From the NCBI RefSeq assembly GCF_024802625.1, contig NZ_CP103371.1:2170001-2234000 (forward strand): a stretch of DNA of 64,000 bases, given 5' to 3'. A program made the translations under genes and the position numbers. Below the pieces are notes generated by a model. It was given only the letters and a program-made list of their open reading frames with translations, did not search any database and was not told the DNA's origin. Source of the DNA: Massilia sp. H6 (GTDB taxonomy: Bacteria > Pseudomonadota > Gammaproteobacteria > Burkholderiales > Burkholderiaceae_D). Within the stretch, counting starts at the first letter, position 1. The number at the start of each line of letters is the position of its first letter. This document shows positions 9,098 through 17,864 of this stretch, in pieces.

Positions 9098-10552
9098 TCA
9101 AGCGCCAGCACCCGGACTCACGCCGGTTGGCGCCGCCTTGGCCGTTTCGTCCTGCCGCTTGTCCGAGCGTACCGATGGCAAGCGGTCGACCGCGATCAAG
9201 CCCTCGGCGGCGGCGTGCGAGGCCGCGAATACGCTGTCGGGCGAGAGCACCAGCTGTGTGCCGGTGGTGCTGACCTCGTCGATCAGGCGGTCCAGTGCGT
9301 CGATCCGCGACGGGTCCGGGTTGACGTTGCGGATGTAGATCATGCGCACCGACTTCGGATGACGCCGCACCACCTCGGTATAGATCTCGGGATCCTGCTC
9401 GCCGCTGTCGCCGACCAGGATGAACTGCATCTCGGGATAGAAGTCGAGGATGCGTTCGATCTGTTCGAGCTTGTGGCTGCCGTGCTCGTTGAGCTTGATC
9501 ACCTGGCGCACGCTCAGCTCGCGCAGCATCAGCGGCCCGAGCGGAATATCTTGCAGCCGCAGGAAATCGGTCAGCGGACCGAACAGATGCCAGGGGCTGC
9601 TCGACACATAGAACAGCGGGTTGTTCTCGGCGCCGCCGGCGCCGTCGCGCAGCGCGCGATAGAACGCGGCCACGCCCTTGAACGGCTTGCGCGTGTGGGC
9701 GTTGGTACGCGCCAGCATCAGCGCCATGTTCAGCTTATTGGTGACATTGGTCCACAACACTGTGTCGTCGATGTCGCTGATGATGCCGAAGCGGGCGCTG
9801 GCGGCCGGCACCATCACCTCGGCTTCGGCGCGCAGTACTTGTCCGTCGGGCTGCAGGTGCTCGGGAAATTCGAGCCCGATCCGGTGCCAGCCGCCGGCCA
9901 GCGGCGCGTCGAGCGTGATGTCGAAGGCGAAATAGCCGCCGCGGTCGGTCACGGCCTCGTGGGACTTTCCGTCCACATGGGCCAGTACCCGGGAATGGGC
10001 GACTTCGTCCGACTCCAGGCGCCGGTAGAGCGCGATCAGGTTGGCCCAGCCGCTGTCCGCGCCGGACTGCTCGCGAAAAGCCACTTCGTCGAGCAGCCGG
10101 CCCTTGATCCAGACGCGCCGGCCGTTGCCAAAGCCAAGATAGGGCACGGCCATCAGCATGCGGCCGACCCCGGGTGTGCGCAGCCGGCGCCAGGCGAGCG
10201 AAGCGAGCGAGCCCGCGCTGCGCGCCAGGCGCCGGCGCAGCGTACCAGCAGGCGCCGACACATCCGGCGCGCGCGGACCGGCCGCCAGCGGCAGGCCGCG
10301 CTCGACCCAGGCGCTGCCGCCCTCGCCGCGGGTGAGCAACAAGGCCTGCTGGACTTCGCCTGGTTTACGCGGGTCGACCGGCGTCGCCATCACATGCACG
10401 GCGGTGCCGGACTCGCGCAGCAGCGCGATGTCGTCTTCGGCCAGCAGGCCGGGATTGAGAAAAAGGGTGGCCCGGCCCAGGTCGACGCGCTGGGCGAGGT
10501 CGTCGAAACCAGTACGGGTCAGTACCAGGTAGGGCATGGGTTTGGTGGTCAT
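9098..10552 (-). CDS. APP1-family phosphatidate phosphatase-like protein (DUF2183)
   Basis: About 484 residues. The C-terminal half carries the APP1/lipin-like catalytic signature ISDIDDTV (DxDxT, about residue 240) and a later LVGDSGEQDPEIY segment, both typical of the HAD-type DUF2183 family related to yeast phosphatidate phosphatase App1. The N-terminal half includes a beta-rich segment resembling the usual accessory region of these proteins. It may act on phosphatidate or a similar phosphomonoester at the membrane; substrate is inferred from family. Start: ATG 10552 chosen by protein context, since no clear ribosome site is seen and the frame stays open to 10735. It converges on ligD with a 13-nt gap. 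Confidence 0.85.
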   Translation of the reverse strand: MTTKPMPYLVLTRTGFDDLAQRVDLGRATLFLNPGLLAEDDIALLRESGTAVHVMATPVDPRKPGEVQQALLLTRGEGGSAWVERGLPLAAGPRAPDVSAPAGTLRRRLARSAGSLASLAWRRLRTPGVGRMLMAVPYLGFGNGRRVWIKGRLLDEVAFREQSGADSGWANLIALYRRLESDEVAHSRVLAHVDGKSHEAVTDRGGYFAFDITLDAPLAGGWHRIGLEFPEHLQPDGQVLRAEAEVMVPAASARFGIISDIDDTVLWTNVTNKLNMALMLARTNAHTRKPFKGVAAFYRALRDGAGGAENNPLFYVSSSPWHLFGPLTDFLRLQDIPLGPLMLRELSVRQVIKLNEHGSHKLEQIERILDFYPEMQFILVGDSGEQDPEIYTEVVRRHPKSVRMIYIRNVNPDPSRIDALDRLIDEVSTTGTQLVLSPDSVFAASHAAAEGLIAVDRLPSVRSDKRQDETAKAAPTGVSPGAGA

Positions 10553-10700
10553 GGTCGTGCGCGCGAATACGTTGTCGAGATAATAAGAACCTATCCAAGT
10601 ATCGCTCACGCCACAAGAATCGAACGCACGCTTATCGCCGCCTTGTAAATACTCGGCAATAATAGTGTTTTTAACCATACAAAAAAAAGGAAGCCCTGCC

Positions 10701-11870
10701 TTGCTTACCACCTGCAGGCGCGCCGGACGCGCCATCTTGATTGCGGTTTGTTCGTCACTGTTACCCTACGGCGCCGCGGCGGCCGATGATGCATCATTGC
10801 GCGCCGTGGTCGATGCGGCGGTCGTGCCGCTGATGGCCGAGCACGCGGTGCCCGGCATGGCCGTTGCCGTCAGCGTCGATGGCCAGACATGGTTCTACAA
10901 CTACGGGCTGGCCTCGCGCGAGACGCAGACGCCGGTCAGCCAGGACACGCTGTTCGAGTTGGGATCGATCAGCAAGACCTTCACGGCGACCCTGGCGACC
11001 TACGCGCAGGGGCAGGGCGCGCTCTCGCTGGAAGACCATCCGGGAAAATACCTCGCACAGATCAAAGGCAGCGCGCTCGACCAGGCCAGGCTGTTCGAGC
11101 TCGGCGCCTATGCTGCCGGTGGACTGCCGCTCCAGATGCCCGAGACGGTGTCGGACCTGCCGCAGGCAATGGCCTACTTCAGCACCTGGAAGCCGCACGC
11201 GGCGCCCGGCACCGTGCGCCGCTATTCCAATCCAAGCATCGGCCTGTTCGGCCATATCGCCGCGCTGGCGCTGAAGACCGATTTTGCGCAGGCCATGGAA
11301 GGCATCGTCTTTCCGCAGCTCGGCCTGCGCCATACCTATGTCAACGTACCGCCCGGTGCGCAGGCTCACTATGCGTGGGGCCACCGGGATGGCAAGCCGG
11401 TGCGGGTGGGGCCGGGTGTGTTCGCTGCCGAAGCCTATGGCGTCAAGTCGAGCAGTGCCGACATGATCCGCTACCTGCAGGCCAATATTGATCCGGCGCG
11501 GCTGCTCGGGCCGATGGCCCGAGCTGTTGCAGCCACCCACCTCGGCTACTTCGACATGGGACCGATGGTGCAGGGGCTCGGATGGGAGCAGTATCCGTAT
11601 CCGGTGACCTTGACCCGCCTGTTGGAAGGCAATGGCGAGGCCATGCTGCGGCAGGCCAATGCTGCCAAAGCGCTGGTTCCAGCACGCCCGCCGGTCGAGC
11701 CGGCCTTGTTCAACAAGACCGGCTCGACCGGCGGGTTCGGCGCTTACGTCCTGTTCGTGCCCCAGAAAAAGCTCGGAATCGTGATGCTGGCAAACAAGAA
11801 CTACCCCATCCCGGCCCGCGTCAAGGCTGCCTACGCAATCCTGGAACAGGCTGCGCGCATGGTGCAATGA
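10701..11870 (+). CDS. ampC: Class C beta-lactamase (AmpC)
   Basis: A 389-residue periplasmic serine beta-lactamase with a signal peptide ending about AAAA/DD. The class C motifs are present: SISK with nucleophile Ser about residue 89, YSN (RRYSNPSIG), and KTG in FNKTGSTGGFGAYV, followed by GIVMLANKNYP, which is nearly invariant in AmpC enzymes. It hydrolyses beta-lactams, usually cephalosporins. No ampR-type LysR gene is adjacent, so it may be constitutive or controlled elsewhere. I prefer TTG 10701, with AAGGA about 9 nt upstream; GTG 10665 is an in-frame alternative adding 12 residues. The gene is divergent from the APP1-like gene. Confidence 0.94.
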   Translation: MLTTCRRAGRAILIAVCSSLLPYGAAAADDASLRAVVDAAVVPLMAEHAVPGMAVAVSVDGQTWFYNYGLASRETQTPVSQDTLFELGSISKTFTATLATYAQGQGALSLEDHPGKYLAQIKGSALDQARLFELGAYAAGGLPLQMPETVSDLPQAMAYFSTWKPHAAPGTVRRYSNPSIGLFGHIAALALKTDFAQAMEGIVFPQLGLRHTYVNVPPGAQAHYAWGHRDGKPVRVGPGVFAAEAYGVKSSSADMIRYLQANIDPARLLGPMARAVAATHLGYFDMGPMVQGLGWEQYPYPVTLTRLLEGNGEAMLRQANAAKALVPARPPVEPALFNKTGSTGGFGAYVLFVPQKKLGIVMLANKNYPIPARVKAAYAILEQAARMVQ

Positions 11871-11907
11871 GCCGGTACGGTGACTGTTGAGGGGCGGGCA
11901 AGCACCC

Positions 11908-12141
11908 TCATGGCCCGTTCTTGAAAATGCCGCGGATATTCGTCACCATCAGCGCCGCCTGCAGCGCGAGCAATGCCCAGGCCTGGTCGTGCCAGCCCCA
12001 GACGATCCACAACACGTTGCTGAGGATGAACATCGAGAAGCCGAACACGCGTCGTTCGGCGCGTTTCGATCCGATCAGCCATGCCGCAAACAGGGTCACC
12101 AGCATGGCTGGCCATTGAAGAAAATCGATGAATCCTTCCAT
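11908..12141 (-). CDS. Small membrane protein, PnuC-like fragment size
   Basis: A 77-residue hydrophobic protein with about three short transmembrane segments (LQWPAMLVTLFAAWLIG, FSMFILSNVLWIVWGW, and ALLALQAALMVTNIRGIF). The pattern resembles small proteins distantly related to nicotinamide-mononucleotide transporters, but it is far too short to be PnuC. It begins 3 nt after the ku stop codon, so it is probably co-transcribed and translationally coupled with ku. A role in NHEJ is not implied; function is unknown. Confidence 0.75.
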   Translation of the reverse strand: MEGFIDFLQWPAMLVTLFAAWLIGSKRAERRVFGFSMFILSNVLWIVWGWHDQAWALLALQAALMVTNIRGIFKNGP

Positions 12142-12144
12142 GGG

Positions 12145-13263
12145 TCAGGCGGCTTTCTTGCGGCGCGCCGGGACCTTGCTCTGCGCGCTGGCGGATTTGG
12201 CGGAGGTTTTTTTTGCTGCCGGCTTGGCAGCCGCCTTGGCAGCAGGCTTTTTGCTGGCGCGCTTGGGCGCCGCGCCACTGGCGGCGACCCGGTCGACGCT
12301 GTGCGCCGGCTTGCGCGCGCGCGTGGGCGCTGCCTCTTTTTCTTCGTCGTCCTCGGCCGCGGCCTTGCGCTTCTTGCGCGGTGGCGGGTCGTCGTCGTCC
12401 CCGTCGTCCCCGTTGTCCCCGTCATCTTCGTCGTCTGTAGCAGCGTCCTGCGGCGCGGCCTTTGCCGGCTTCTTGCCCAGGCTGGCCTGCAGCAGTGCCA
12501 CCAGGTCGATCACCTTGCCGGTTTCGCGTTTTTTCTCGCCCGCCTCGGGCAAGGTGATGGTCTTGGTCTGGTGCGCTTTGACCTTTTTCTCGATCAGCGC
12601 CATGATGTCTTCGCGGTAGGAGTCGTGATACTGCTCCGGGGCCCAGTCCTCGGCCATGCCCTGCACCAGCGCCATCGCCATCTTGAGCTCCTTGTCGGTC
12701 ACGGCGGCCTTTTTGTCGCTGGTCGCCGGGATCTTGAGTTCGCCGGCGTCGCGGATCTCGTCGGCATAGCGCAGCGTGTTCAGGACAATGGTGTCGCCCA
12801 CGCAGACCAGCGCGCACAGGTGCTGCTTGACGCGGATGACCACCCGCGCGATGCCGATCTTGCCGGCCTGGCGCAGGGTTTCGCGCAGCAGGGCGTAGAC
12901 CTTGGCGCCGCCCTTGCCGGGCGCGAGATAGTAGGGCTGCTCGAAATACAGCAGCGAGACGTCTTCGGCGTCGACGAAGCCGACGATGTCGATGGTCTGG
13001 GTCGCCTCAGGGTTGGCGCGCCGCAGGTCTTCCTCGGACAGCACGACGTATTCGCCGCTGGCGTATTCGTAGCCCTTGACGATATCGTCCCAGGAGACTT
13101 CTTTGTGGTTGCCCTTGTTATAGCGCTTGAAACCGACCGGCGAGAAATCGCGCCGGTCGAGCATGGTCAGGTCGAGGCCCTGGTTCGAGACAGCGGGATA
13201 CATGTCGACCGGGATGTGCACCAGCCCGAAGCTGATCGCACCTTTCCACATGCTGCGGGGCAT
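12145..13263 (-). CDS. ku: Non-homologous end joining protein Ku
   Basis: A 372-residue homodimeric DNA-end-binding protein. The N-terminal Ku core begins MPRSMWKGAISFGLVHIPV and contains the expected long bridge region (about 1-265). The C-terminal 110 residues are a low-complexity tail of Lys, Ala and acidic blocks (an Asp/Gly-rich stretch then repeated AKKPAAKAA-type sequence), longer than in minimal bacterial Ku; basic tails of this kind modulate DNA threading and LigD recruitment. Start ATG 13263 has AAGGAG 8 nt upstream. It follows the SDR gene by 32 nt and precedes a small membrane protein by 3 nt, so the three form an operon. Confidence 0.96.
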   Translation of the reverse strand: MPRSMWKGAISFGLVHIPVDMYPAVSNQGLDLTMLDRRDFSPVGFKRYNKGNHKEVSWDDIVKGYEYASGEYVVLSEEDLRRANPEATQTIDIVGFVDAEDVSLLYFEQPYYLAPGKGGAKVYALLRETLRQAGKIGIARVVIRVKQHLCALVCVGDTIVLNTLRYADEIRDAGELKIPATSDKKAAVTDKELKMAMALVQGMAEDWAPEQYHDSYREDIMALIEKKVKAHQTKTITLPEAGEKKRETGKVIDLVALLQASLGKKPAKAAPQDAATDDEDDGDNGDDGDDDDPPPRKKRKAAAEDDEEKEAAPTRARKPAHSVDRVAASGAAPKRASKKPAAKAAAKPAAKKTSAKSASAQSKVPARRKKAA

Positions 13264-13295
13264 GGCGTTACTCCTTATGGTGATAGTGACTTGCC

Positions 13296-14297
13296 TTATT
13301 CGCCCACCACGCCGGTAACCGGCAGCACGATTCCGGTAATGTAGCCCGAGCACACCGCCGACGCCAAAAACACGTAGGCGGGCGATAGTTCTTCGGGCTG
13401 GGCCGGACGCTTGTAGGTGGTGCCAGCGCCGAAGTCCTTGATCTTGTCGGGCGACTGGTCGGCCGGATTGAGCGGCGTCCAGACCGGGCCCGGCGCCACC
13501 GCATTGACGCGGATGCCTTGATCGACCAGGCTGGCGGCCAGCGACATGGTGAAGGCGTGGATCGCGCCCTTGGTGGACGAATAGTCGAGCAGCTTGCCGG
13601 AGCCTTTCAGGCCGGTGACCGAGCCGGTATTGACGATCGCCGCGCCACGCTTGAGGTGCGGCAGGGCGGCGCGCGCCATATGGAAGTAACCGTAGATGTT
13701 GGTACGGAAGGTTTCGTCCAGGCGCTCGTCGGTGATGTCGAGCAGCGAGCCGGCATGCTCCTGGAAGGCAGCGTTATTGACCAGCACATCCAGGCGCCCG
13801 AATGCGGCCACCGCCTGCTCCACCGCCGCGTTGCAGAAGGCCGGATCCTTGACGTCGCCCGCGATGGTAATGCAGCGGCGCCCCTCGGCCTCGATGCAGC
13901 GCCTGGTTTCCGCGGCGTCTTCGTGTTCGTTCAGGTACATCACGGCAACGTCGGCGCCTTCGCGCGCGAACAGCACGGCCACCGCGCGCCCGATGCCGGA
14001 GTCGGCGCCGGTCACGATGGCAGCCTGGCCCTCGAGCTTGCCGCTGCCCCGGTACTGCTCGGCCATGAACCTGGGCTTGAGCTCCATCTCGGCCTCGAGG
14101 CCGGGCTTGGCCAGGTGTTGCTGGGGAAAGGGCGGTACCGGCTGCTCGATGCCGGTCTGCACGGCCTGTTCGCTCTCCTGTTTCTTGTGCTGCGTATCGT
14201 TTTGGTCTTGCTGTTGCTGGATTGCGCGCTGCTTGTCCGCAACCTGGTCTGCGACCCTGGCTGCGGCCCGGGTCACGTCTTTGCCTGTAGTTGCCAT
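13296..14297 (-). CDS. SDR family oxidoreductase (YhdF/GspP39-like)
   Basis: A 333-residue short-chain dehydrogenase. An unusual Gln/Lys-rich N-terminal extension (about 1-85, containing a KQRAIQQQQDQND run) precedes the Rossmann core with TGADSGIG, the NNAA motif, catalytic Ser in NTGS, and YSSTKGA as the YxxxK site. The core ends in the usual PGPVWTPLNP loop and a hydrophobic C-terminus. This fits the general-stress glucose/ribitol dehydrogenase-like group; substrate is not predictable. Start ATG 14297 is preceded by GGGAG. It is the first gene of the SDR-ku-membrane protein operon, linking end joining to a stress-type promoter by inference. Confidence 0.92.
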   Translation of the reverse strand: MATTGKDVTRAAARVADQVADKQRAIQQQQDQNDTQHKKQESEQAVQTGIEQPVPPFPQQHLAKPGLEAEMELKPRFMAEQYRGSGKLEGQAAIVTGADSGIGRAVAVLFAREGADVAVMYLNEHEDAAETRRCIEAEGRRCITIAGDVKDPAFCNAAVEQAVAAFGRLDVLVNNAAFQEHAGSLLDITDERLDETFRTNIYGYFHMARAALPHLKRGAAIVNTGSVTGLKGSGKLLDYSSTKGAIHAFTMSLAASLVDQGIRVNAVAPGPVWTPLNPADQSPDKIKDFGAGTTYKRPAQPEELSPAYVFLASAVCSGYITGIVLPVTGVVGE

Positions 14298-14460
14298 CAC
14301 ATGCTCCCATGAACGTTCGATCGACCGCATGAGTATCGGCGCCGGCGCCGGCGCGGACGGTGCGCTCACGTACATTCGGCGGCAAATGCGCCACCGACAG
14401 GGGTGGCTTTGTGGCAAACTTGCCTCGGTTTAGCATTCAATGGTTTGTCAGGAGAAAACG

Positions 14461-15930
14461 ATGTCTCAGCAGGAAAACGCGCGTGTCCGCACCACCGGCC
14501 TGTACGTCAATCCGGTCGGCCAGCGCCGCGCGGATTTCCAGAAGGCCTGCGCCGGCCTGTTCGACGGCCTGCGCGTGGCCGATGGCGCCGAACAGGCTGC
14601 CAGCATGCAGGCGCAGGAGCCGGCCGGGGTGCTGGTGCTCGACCTTGAGCGCTTCGATCCGGAGATCGATTTGCCGGCGCTGGGCGCCCTGGTGGCGGCG
14701 CGCGGCGGGCGCCCGCTGCTGGTGCTGTGCCCGTTCGCCAATGCGCGCTGGCTGGCGGCGCTGATGCAGCATGGCCCGCTCGAGTATCTGATCGGACCGC
14801 TCGACCCGGCCGCGACCCATGCCCAGGTCGAGGCACGCCTGCGGCAGGGATTCGCGGCGCCGCACGCGCCTGCGTCCGCGCAGGCCGATCTGGCCGCCTT
14901 GCTGGCGGTGCAGGGCCAGGCCCAGGCGGCGCTGGCCGAAGCCGACGACAGCGGTCGCTTCGGCGAGCGCCTGTGCGCGGCCTTGCTGGGCTGGCCCGGC
15001 GTGGTGCACGCGGCGCTGTTCCAGCTGCATGGCGAGCACGATCTGCGGCTCGAAGCGCAGCAGGGCCAGTCCGGCCTGGACCTGTCCAGCATCCTGCAGC
15101 GGCGCGACCGCCTGCTGCAGTCGCCGCTGCGCCATGCCTTTCCCGGCCTGCTGGCCGCGTCCAGCGGCGAGATGGCACTGCTCGACGCGCTCGACAAAGC
15201 CGGCGAGCCCGCGCTGGCGGTGGCGCTGGACGCCCATGGCGTGCGGATGGCGCTCGGGCTGCCGATTCCCGGCGCCGGTCCCGGCGCGCCGCGCGGCGCC
15301 CTGTCCCTGCTGTTCGATCATGCGCGGCCGTTTTCGCGCGCCGCGCTGGGTGCCTGCGACAACCTGGCGCAGCTGGCCGCATTCGGCCTGCGCATGGGGG
15401 AACTGCTGAGCGAAAGCGAAGCGTTGCTGGGGCGCGTGACCCACCTGGCGACGATGGATGCGCTCACCGGCGTGGCCAACCGCCGCCATGGCGAATCGCT
15501 GCTGGAACAAGAGATCAAGCGCGCGCGCCGCTACCGTCTGCCGCTGGCCCTGATCGCCTTCGATATCGATCGTTTCCGTAACGTCAACGACATCTATGGC
15601 CATCCGGTCGGCGACATGGCGCTGCGGGTGGTGGCCGACACGGCGCGCACGCTGCTGCGTGCCAGCGACGTACTGGTGCGCTCGGGCGGCGAGGAATTCC
15701 AGGTGATCGCACCGCATACCAGCGCGATCGACGGCCTCAAGATGGCGGAAAAGCTGCGCGCCGCGATCGCGGCGGCCCAGATTCCCGGCTGCGACCACGT
15801 CACGGTCAGCCTGGGCGTGGCCCAGTTGGGCGAGAACGAATCGGCCGATTCGCTGGCGGTACGCACCAACGCGGCGCTGGCAAGGGCCAAGCGGGCCGGA
15901 CGTAATTGTGTCGAGCTGGCCATGCAGTAA
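14461..15930 (+). CDS. Diguanylate cyclase with degenerate receiver and GAF-like region
   Basis: A 489-residue cytosolic GGDEF protein making c-di-GMP from two GTP. The C-terminal GGDEF domain (about 325-485) has an intact GGEEF active site and an RASD inhibitory I-site exactly five residues before it, so product inhibition is expected. The N-terminal 120 residues resemble a receiver domain: a VLVLDLERFDP strand holds a possible acceptor Asp, but the conserved Lys of the KP motif is replaced (LIGPLDP), so phosphorylation is doubtful. The middle 180 residues look GAF-like. Start ATG 14461 follows AGGAG by 8 nt. No partner kinase is adjacent. Confidence 0.92.
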   Translation: MSQQENARVRTTGLYVNPVGQRRADFQKACAGLFDGLRVADGAEQAASMQAQEPAGVLVLDLERFDPEIDLPALGALVAARGGRPLLVLCPFANARWLAALMQHGPLEYLIGPLDPAATHAQVEARLRQGFAAPHAPASAQADLAALLAVQGQAQAALAEADDSGRFGERLCAALLGWPGVVHAALFQLHGEHDLRLEAQQGQSGLDLSSILQRRDRLLQSPLRHAFPGLLAASSGEMALLDALDKAGEPALAVALDAHGVRMALGLPIPGAGPGAPRGALSLLFDHARPFSRAALGACDNLAQLAAFGLRMGELLSESEALLGRVTHLATMDALTGVANRRHGESLLEQEIKRARRYRLPLALIAFDIDRFRNVNDIYGHPVGDMALRVVADTARTLLRASDVLVRSGGEEFQVIAPHTSAIDGLKMAEKLRAAIAAAQIPGCDHVTVSLGVAQLGENESADSLAVRTNAALARAKRAGRNCVELAMQ

Positions 15931-15999
15931 GAAGGGTTCGAAGGGCGACCATCGGTCGCCGCTATGATAGGCTGCCGACTTTTCTTTCAGACATTTTCC

Positions 16000-17655
16000 A
16001 TGCTTTCATGGTTGCAGCAATACCGGCGCGCGATGCTGCCGGGCGACATCAGCGCCGGTATCGTGGTGGCCATGATGATGATCCCGCAGGGCATGGCCTA
16101 TGCCCTGGTGGCCGGACTGCCGCCGGTGGCGGGCATCTACGCCAGCATTGTGCCGCCGCTGCTGTATGCGCTGTTCGGCACCAGCAGCACGCAGTCGGTC
16201 GGGCCGATGGCGATCATTTCGCTGATGGTCGCGTCGGCGCTGGCGCCGCTTGCAACCCCCGGCAGCGCGCTGTACGGCGTGCTGGCGGCCCAGCTGGCGT
16301 TGATGTCGGGGGCCGTGCTGCTGGCCTGCGGGCTGCTGCGCATCGGCTTCCTGGCCAATTTCTTTTCGCGCCCGGTAATGAGCGGTTTCACCATCGGTGC
16401 GGCGCTCCTGATCGCGTGGGGGCAGTTGCGCCCACTGCTGGGCGGCATGCCGCCGGCCGGGCACTGGCCCAGCGCCATCATGGGACTGGGCGCGCTGGCG
16501 GCGCTGCTGTGGGCGCGCAGCTTCCTGGCCGGGGCGCTGCGCCGCGCCGGGCTGTCGGCGGCGGCGGCCGACATCGGTAGCAAGCTGGCCCCGATGCTGG
16601 TGGTGATCGGCGCTACGCTGGTGGTCGCCGTCACCGGGCTCGATGCGCGCGGCGTGGCCACGGTGGGCGCGGTGCCGGCCGGGTTGCCGGGGCTGAACCT
16701 GGCCGCCTCGAGCGCGCACTGGCAGCTGCTGCTGCAGCCGGCGCTCCTGATCGGCTTCATGATTTTCCTGATCAGCATGTCGGCTGCGCAGGCGCTGGCG
16801 CGCAAGCGCGGCGAACAGCTGGGCAGCAACCAGGAGCTGCTGGGGCTGGGAGCGGCCAATATCGGCAGCGCGCTGTCGGGCGGCTTTCCGGTCACCGGCA
16901 GCATCTCACGCTCGGCGGTGAATTTCGCGGCTGGCGCCAACAGCCAGCTGGCCAGCATTATCACGGCGGCGCTGCTGGCGCTGGCGCTGGTGGCCCCGAC
17001 CGGCTGGCTGGCGCTGCTGCCTTTGCCGGTACTGGCCGCCACCATCATCGTCGCGGTGCTCGGCATGCTCGATTTGTCGCTGCTGCGCACGGCGTGGCGC
17101 TACGACCGCGCCGATGTGGCGGCGCTGGCGGCAACCGGCCTCGGCGTGCTGGTGATGGGCGTCGAGGCCGGGGTGGTGGTGGGCCTGGCGCTGTCGATGG
17201 GCGCCCTGATCTGGCGCGCCAGCCGTCCGCATATCGCCGTGCTGGGGCGGATTCGGGGCAGCGAGCATTTCCGCAATGTCGAGCGCTATGCAACCGAGAC
17301 CGCTCCCGGCCTGCTGATGCTGCGGGTAGATGCTGGCCTGTTCTTCGGCAACGTCGAAGCGGTCAACGCACGCATCGAGGACGAACTCGCGGCGCACCCG
17401 GCCACGCGCCACCTGGTGCTGGTGCTATCGGCGGTCAATGCCATCGACACCTCGGCCTTGTTCGCGCTGGGCGAACTCAACAGCTCGTTGTGCCAGCGCG
17501 GCGTGCTGCTGCACCTGGCCGAAGTGAAAGGGCCGGTCATGGACCGGCTCAAGCACAGCACCCTGCTGCAGGCGCTGCACGGCCGCCTGTTCCTGAGCGC
17601 GGCCATGGCCTGGGACCAACTGGCCGTACAGGCCGGGATGGATCCCGGCGCATGA
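16000..17655 (+). CDS. SulP (SLC26A) family anion transporter
   Basis: A 551-residue inner-membrane anion permease. The N-terminus (YRRAMLPGDISAGIVVAMM, then PQGMAYA) is the SulP signature, followed by about 10-14 transmembrane segments and, from about residue 430, a cytoplasmic STAS domain (LVLSAVNAIDTSALFALGELN). Sulfate is the common substrate, but bicarbonate, nitrate and dicarboxylate relatives exist and none can be excluded. I use ATG 16000, which gives the family-typical N-terminus; ATG 15964 is in frame 12 codons earlier. Neither start has a strong ribosome site. Confidence 0.92.
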   Translation: MLSWLQQYRRAMLPGDISAGIVVAMMMIPQGMAYALVAGLPPVAGIYASIVPPLLYALFGTSSTQSVGPMAIISLMVASALAPLATPGSALYGVLAAQLALMSGAVLLACGLLRIGFLANFFSRPVMSGFTIGAALLIAWGQLRPLLGGMPPAGHWPSAIMGLGALAALLWARSFLAGALRRAGLSAAAADIGSKLAPMLVVIGATLVVAVTGLDARGVATVGAVPAGLPGLNLAASSAHWQLLLQPALLIGFMIFLISMSAAQALARKRGEQLGSNQELLGLGAANIGSALSGGFPVTGSISRSAVNFAAGANSQLASIITAALLALALVAPTGWLALLPLPVLAATIIVAVLGMLDLSLLRTAWRYDRADVAALAATGLGVLVMGVEAGVVVGLALSMGALIWRASRPHIAVLGRIRGSEHFRNVERYATETAPGLLMLRVDAGLFFGNVEAVNARIEDELAAHPATRHLVLVLSAVNAIDTSALFALGELNSSLCQRGVLLHLAEVKGPVMDRLKHSTLLQALHGRLFLSAAMAWDQLAVQAGMDPGA

Positions 17656-17735
17656 GTGATAGTCCAGGCGCGAAAAGCGGCGGCAGCAGCTGCCTATTCT
17701 GGCAGCATAAAACGCGCTGGAATCCCATATTTTTG

Positions 17736-17764
17736 TTGACCTGAAGCAGACCCCAACCTAGGAT
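17736..17764 (+). promoter_or_regulatory. Sigma-70-type promoter of the DUF1302 gene
   Basis: TTGACC (17736-17741) and TAGGAT (17759-17764) are separated by an ideal 17 bp. The expected transcript has a leader of about 95 nt before the ATG at 17865. Confidence 0.6.
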
Positions 17765-17864
17765 TCCTCCGGCGCCTATCGGCCTTCGACGCCGTGGCAA
17801 GGCCATCGCGGCTTGCTGCTGGCTGCGCGCCGCGCGGACACAACGATCACAATAAGGGGCGGGG

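Noticed and set aside
11887..13344. 485-residue frame antisense to ku and the small membrane gene
   Set aside because: Overlaps an intact ku gene with conserved sequence on the other strand.
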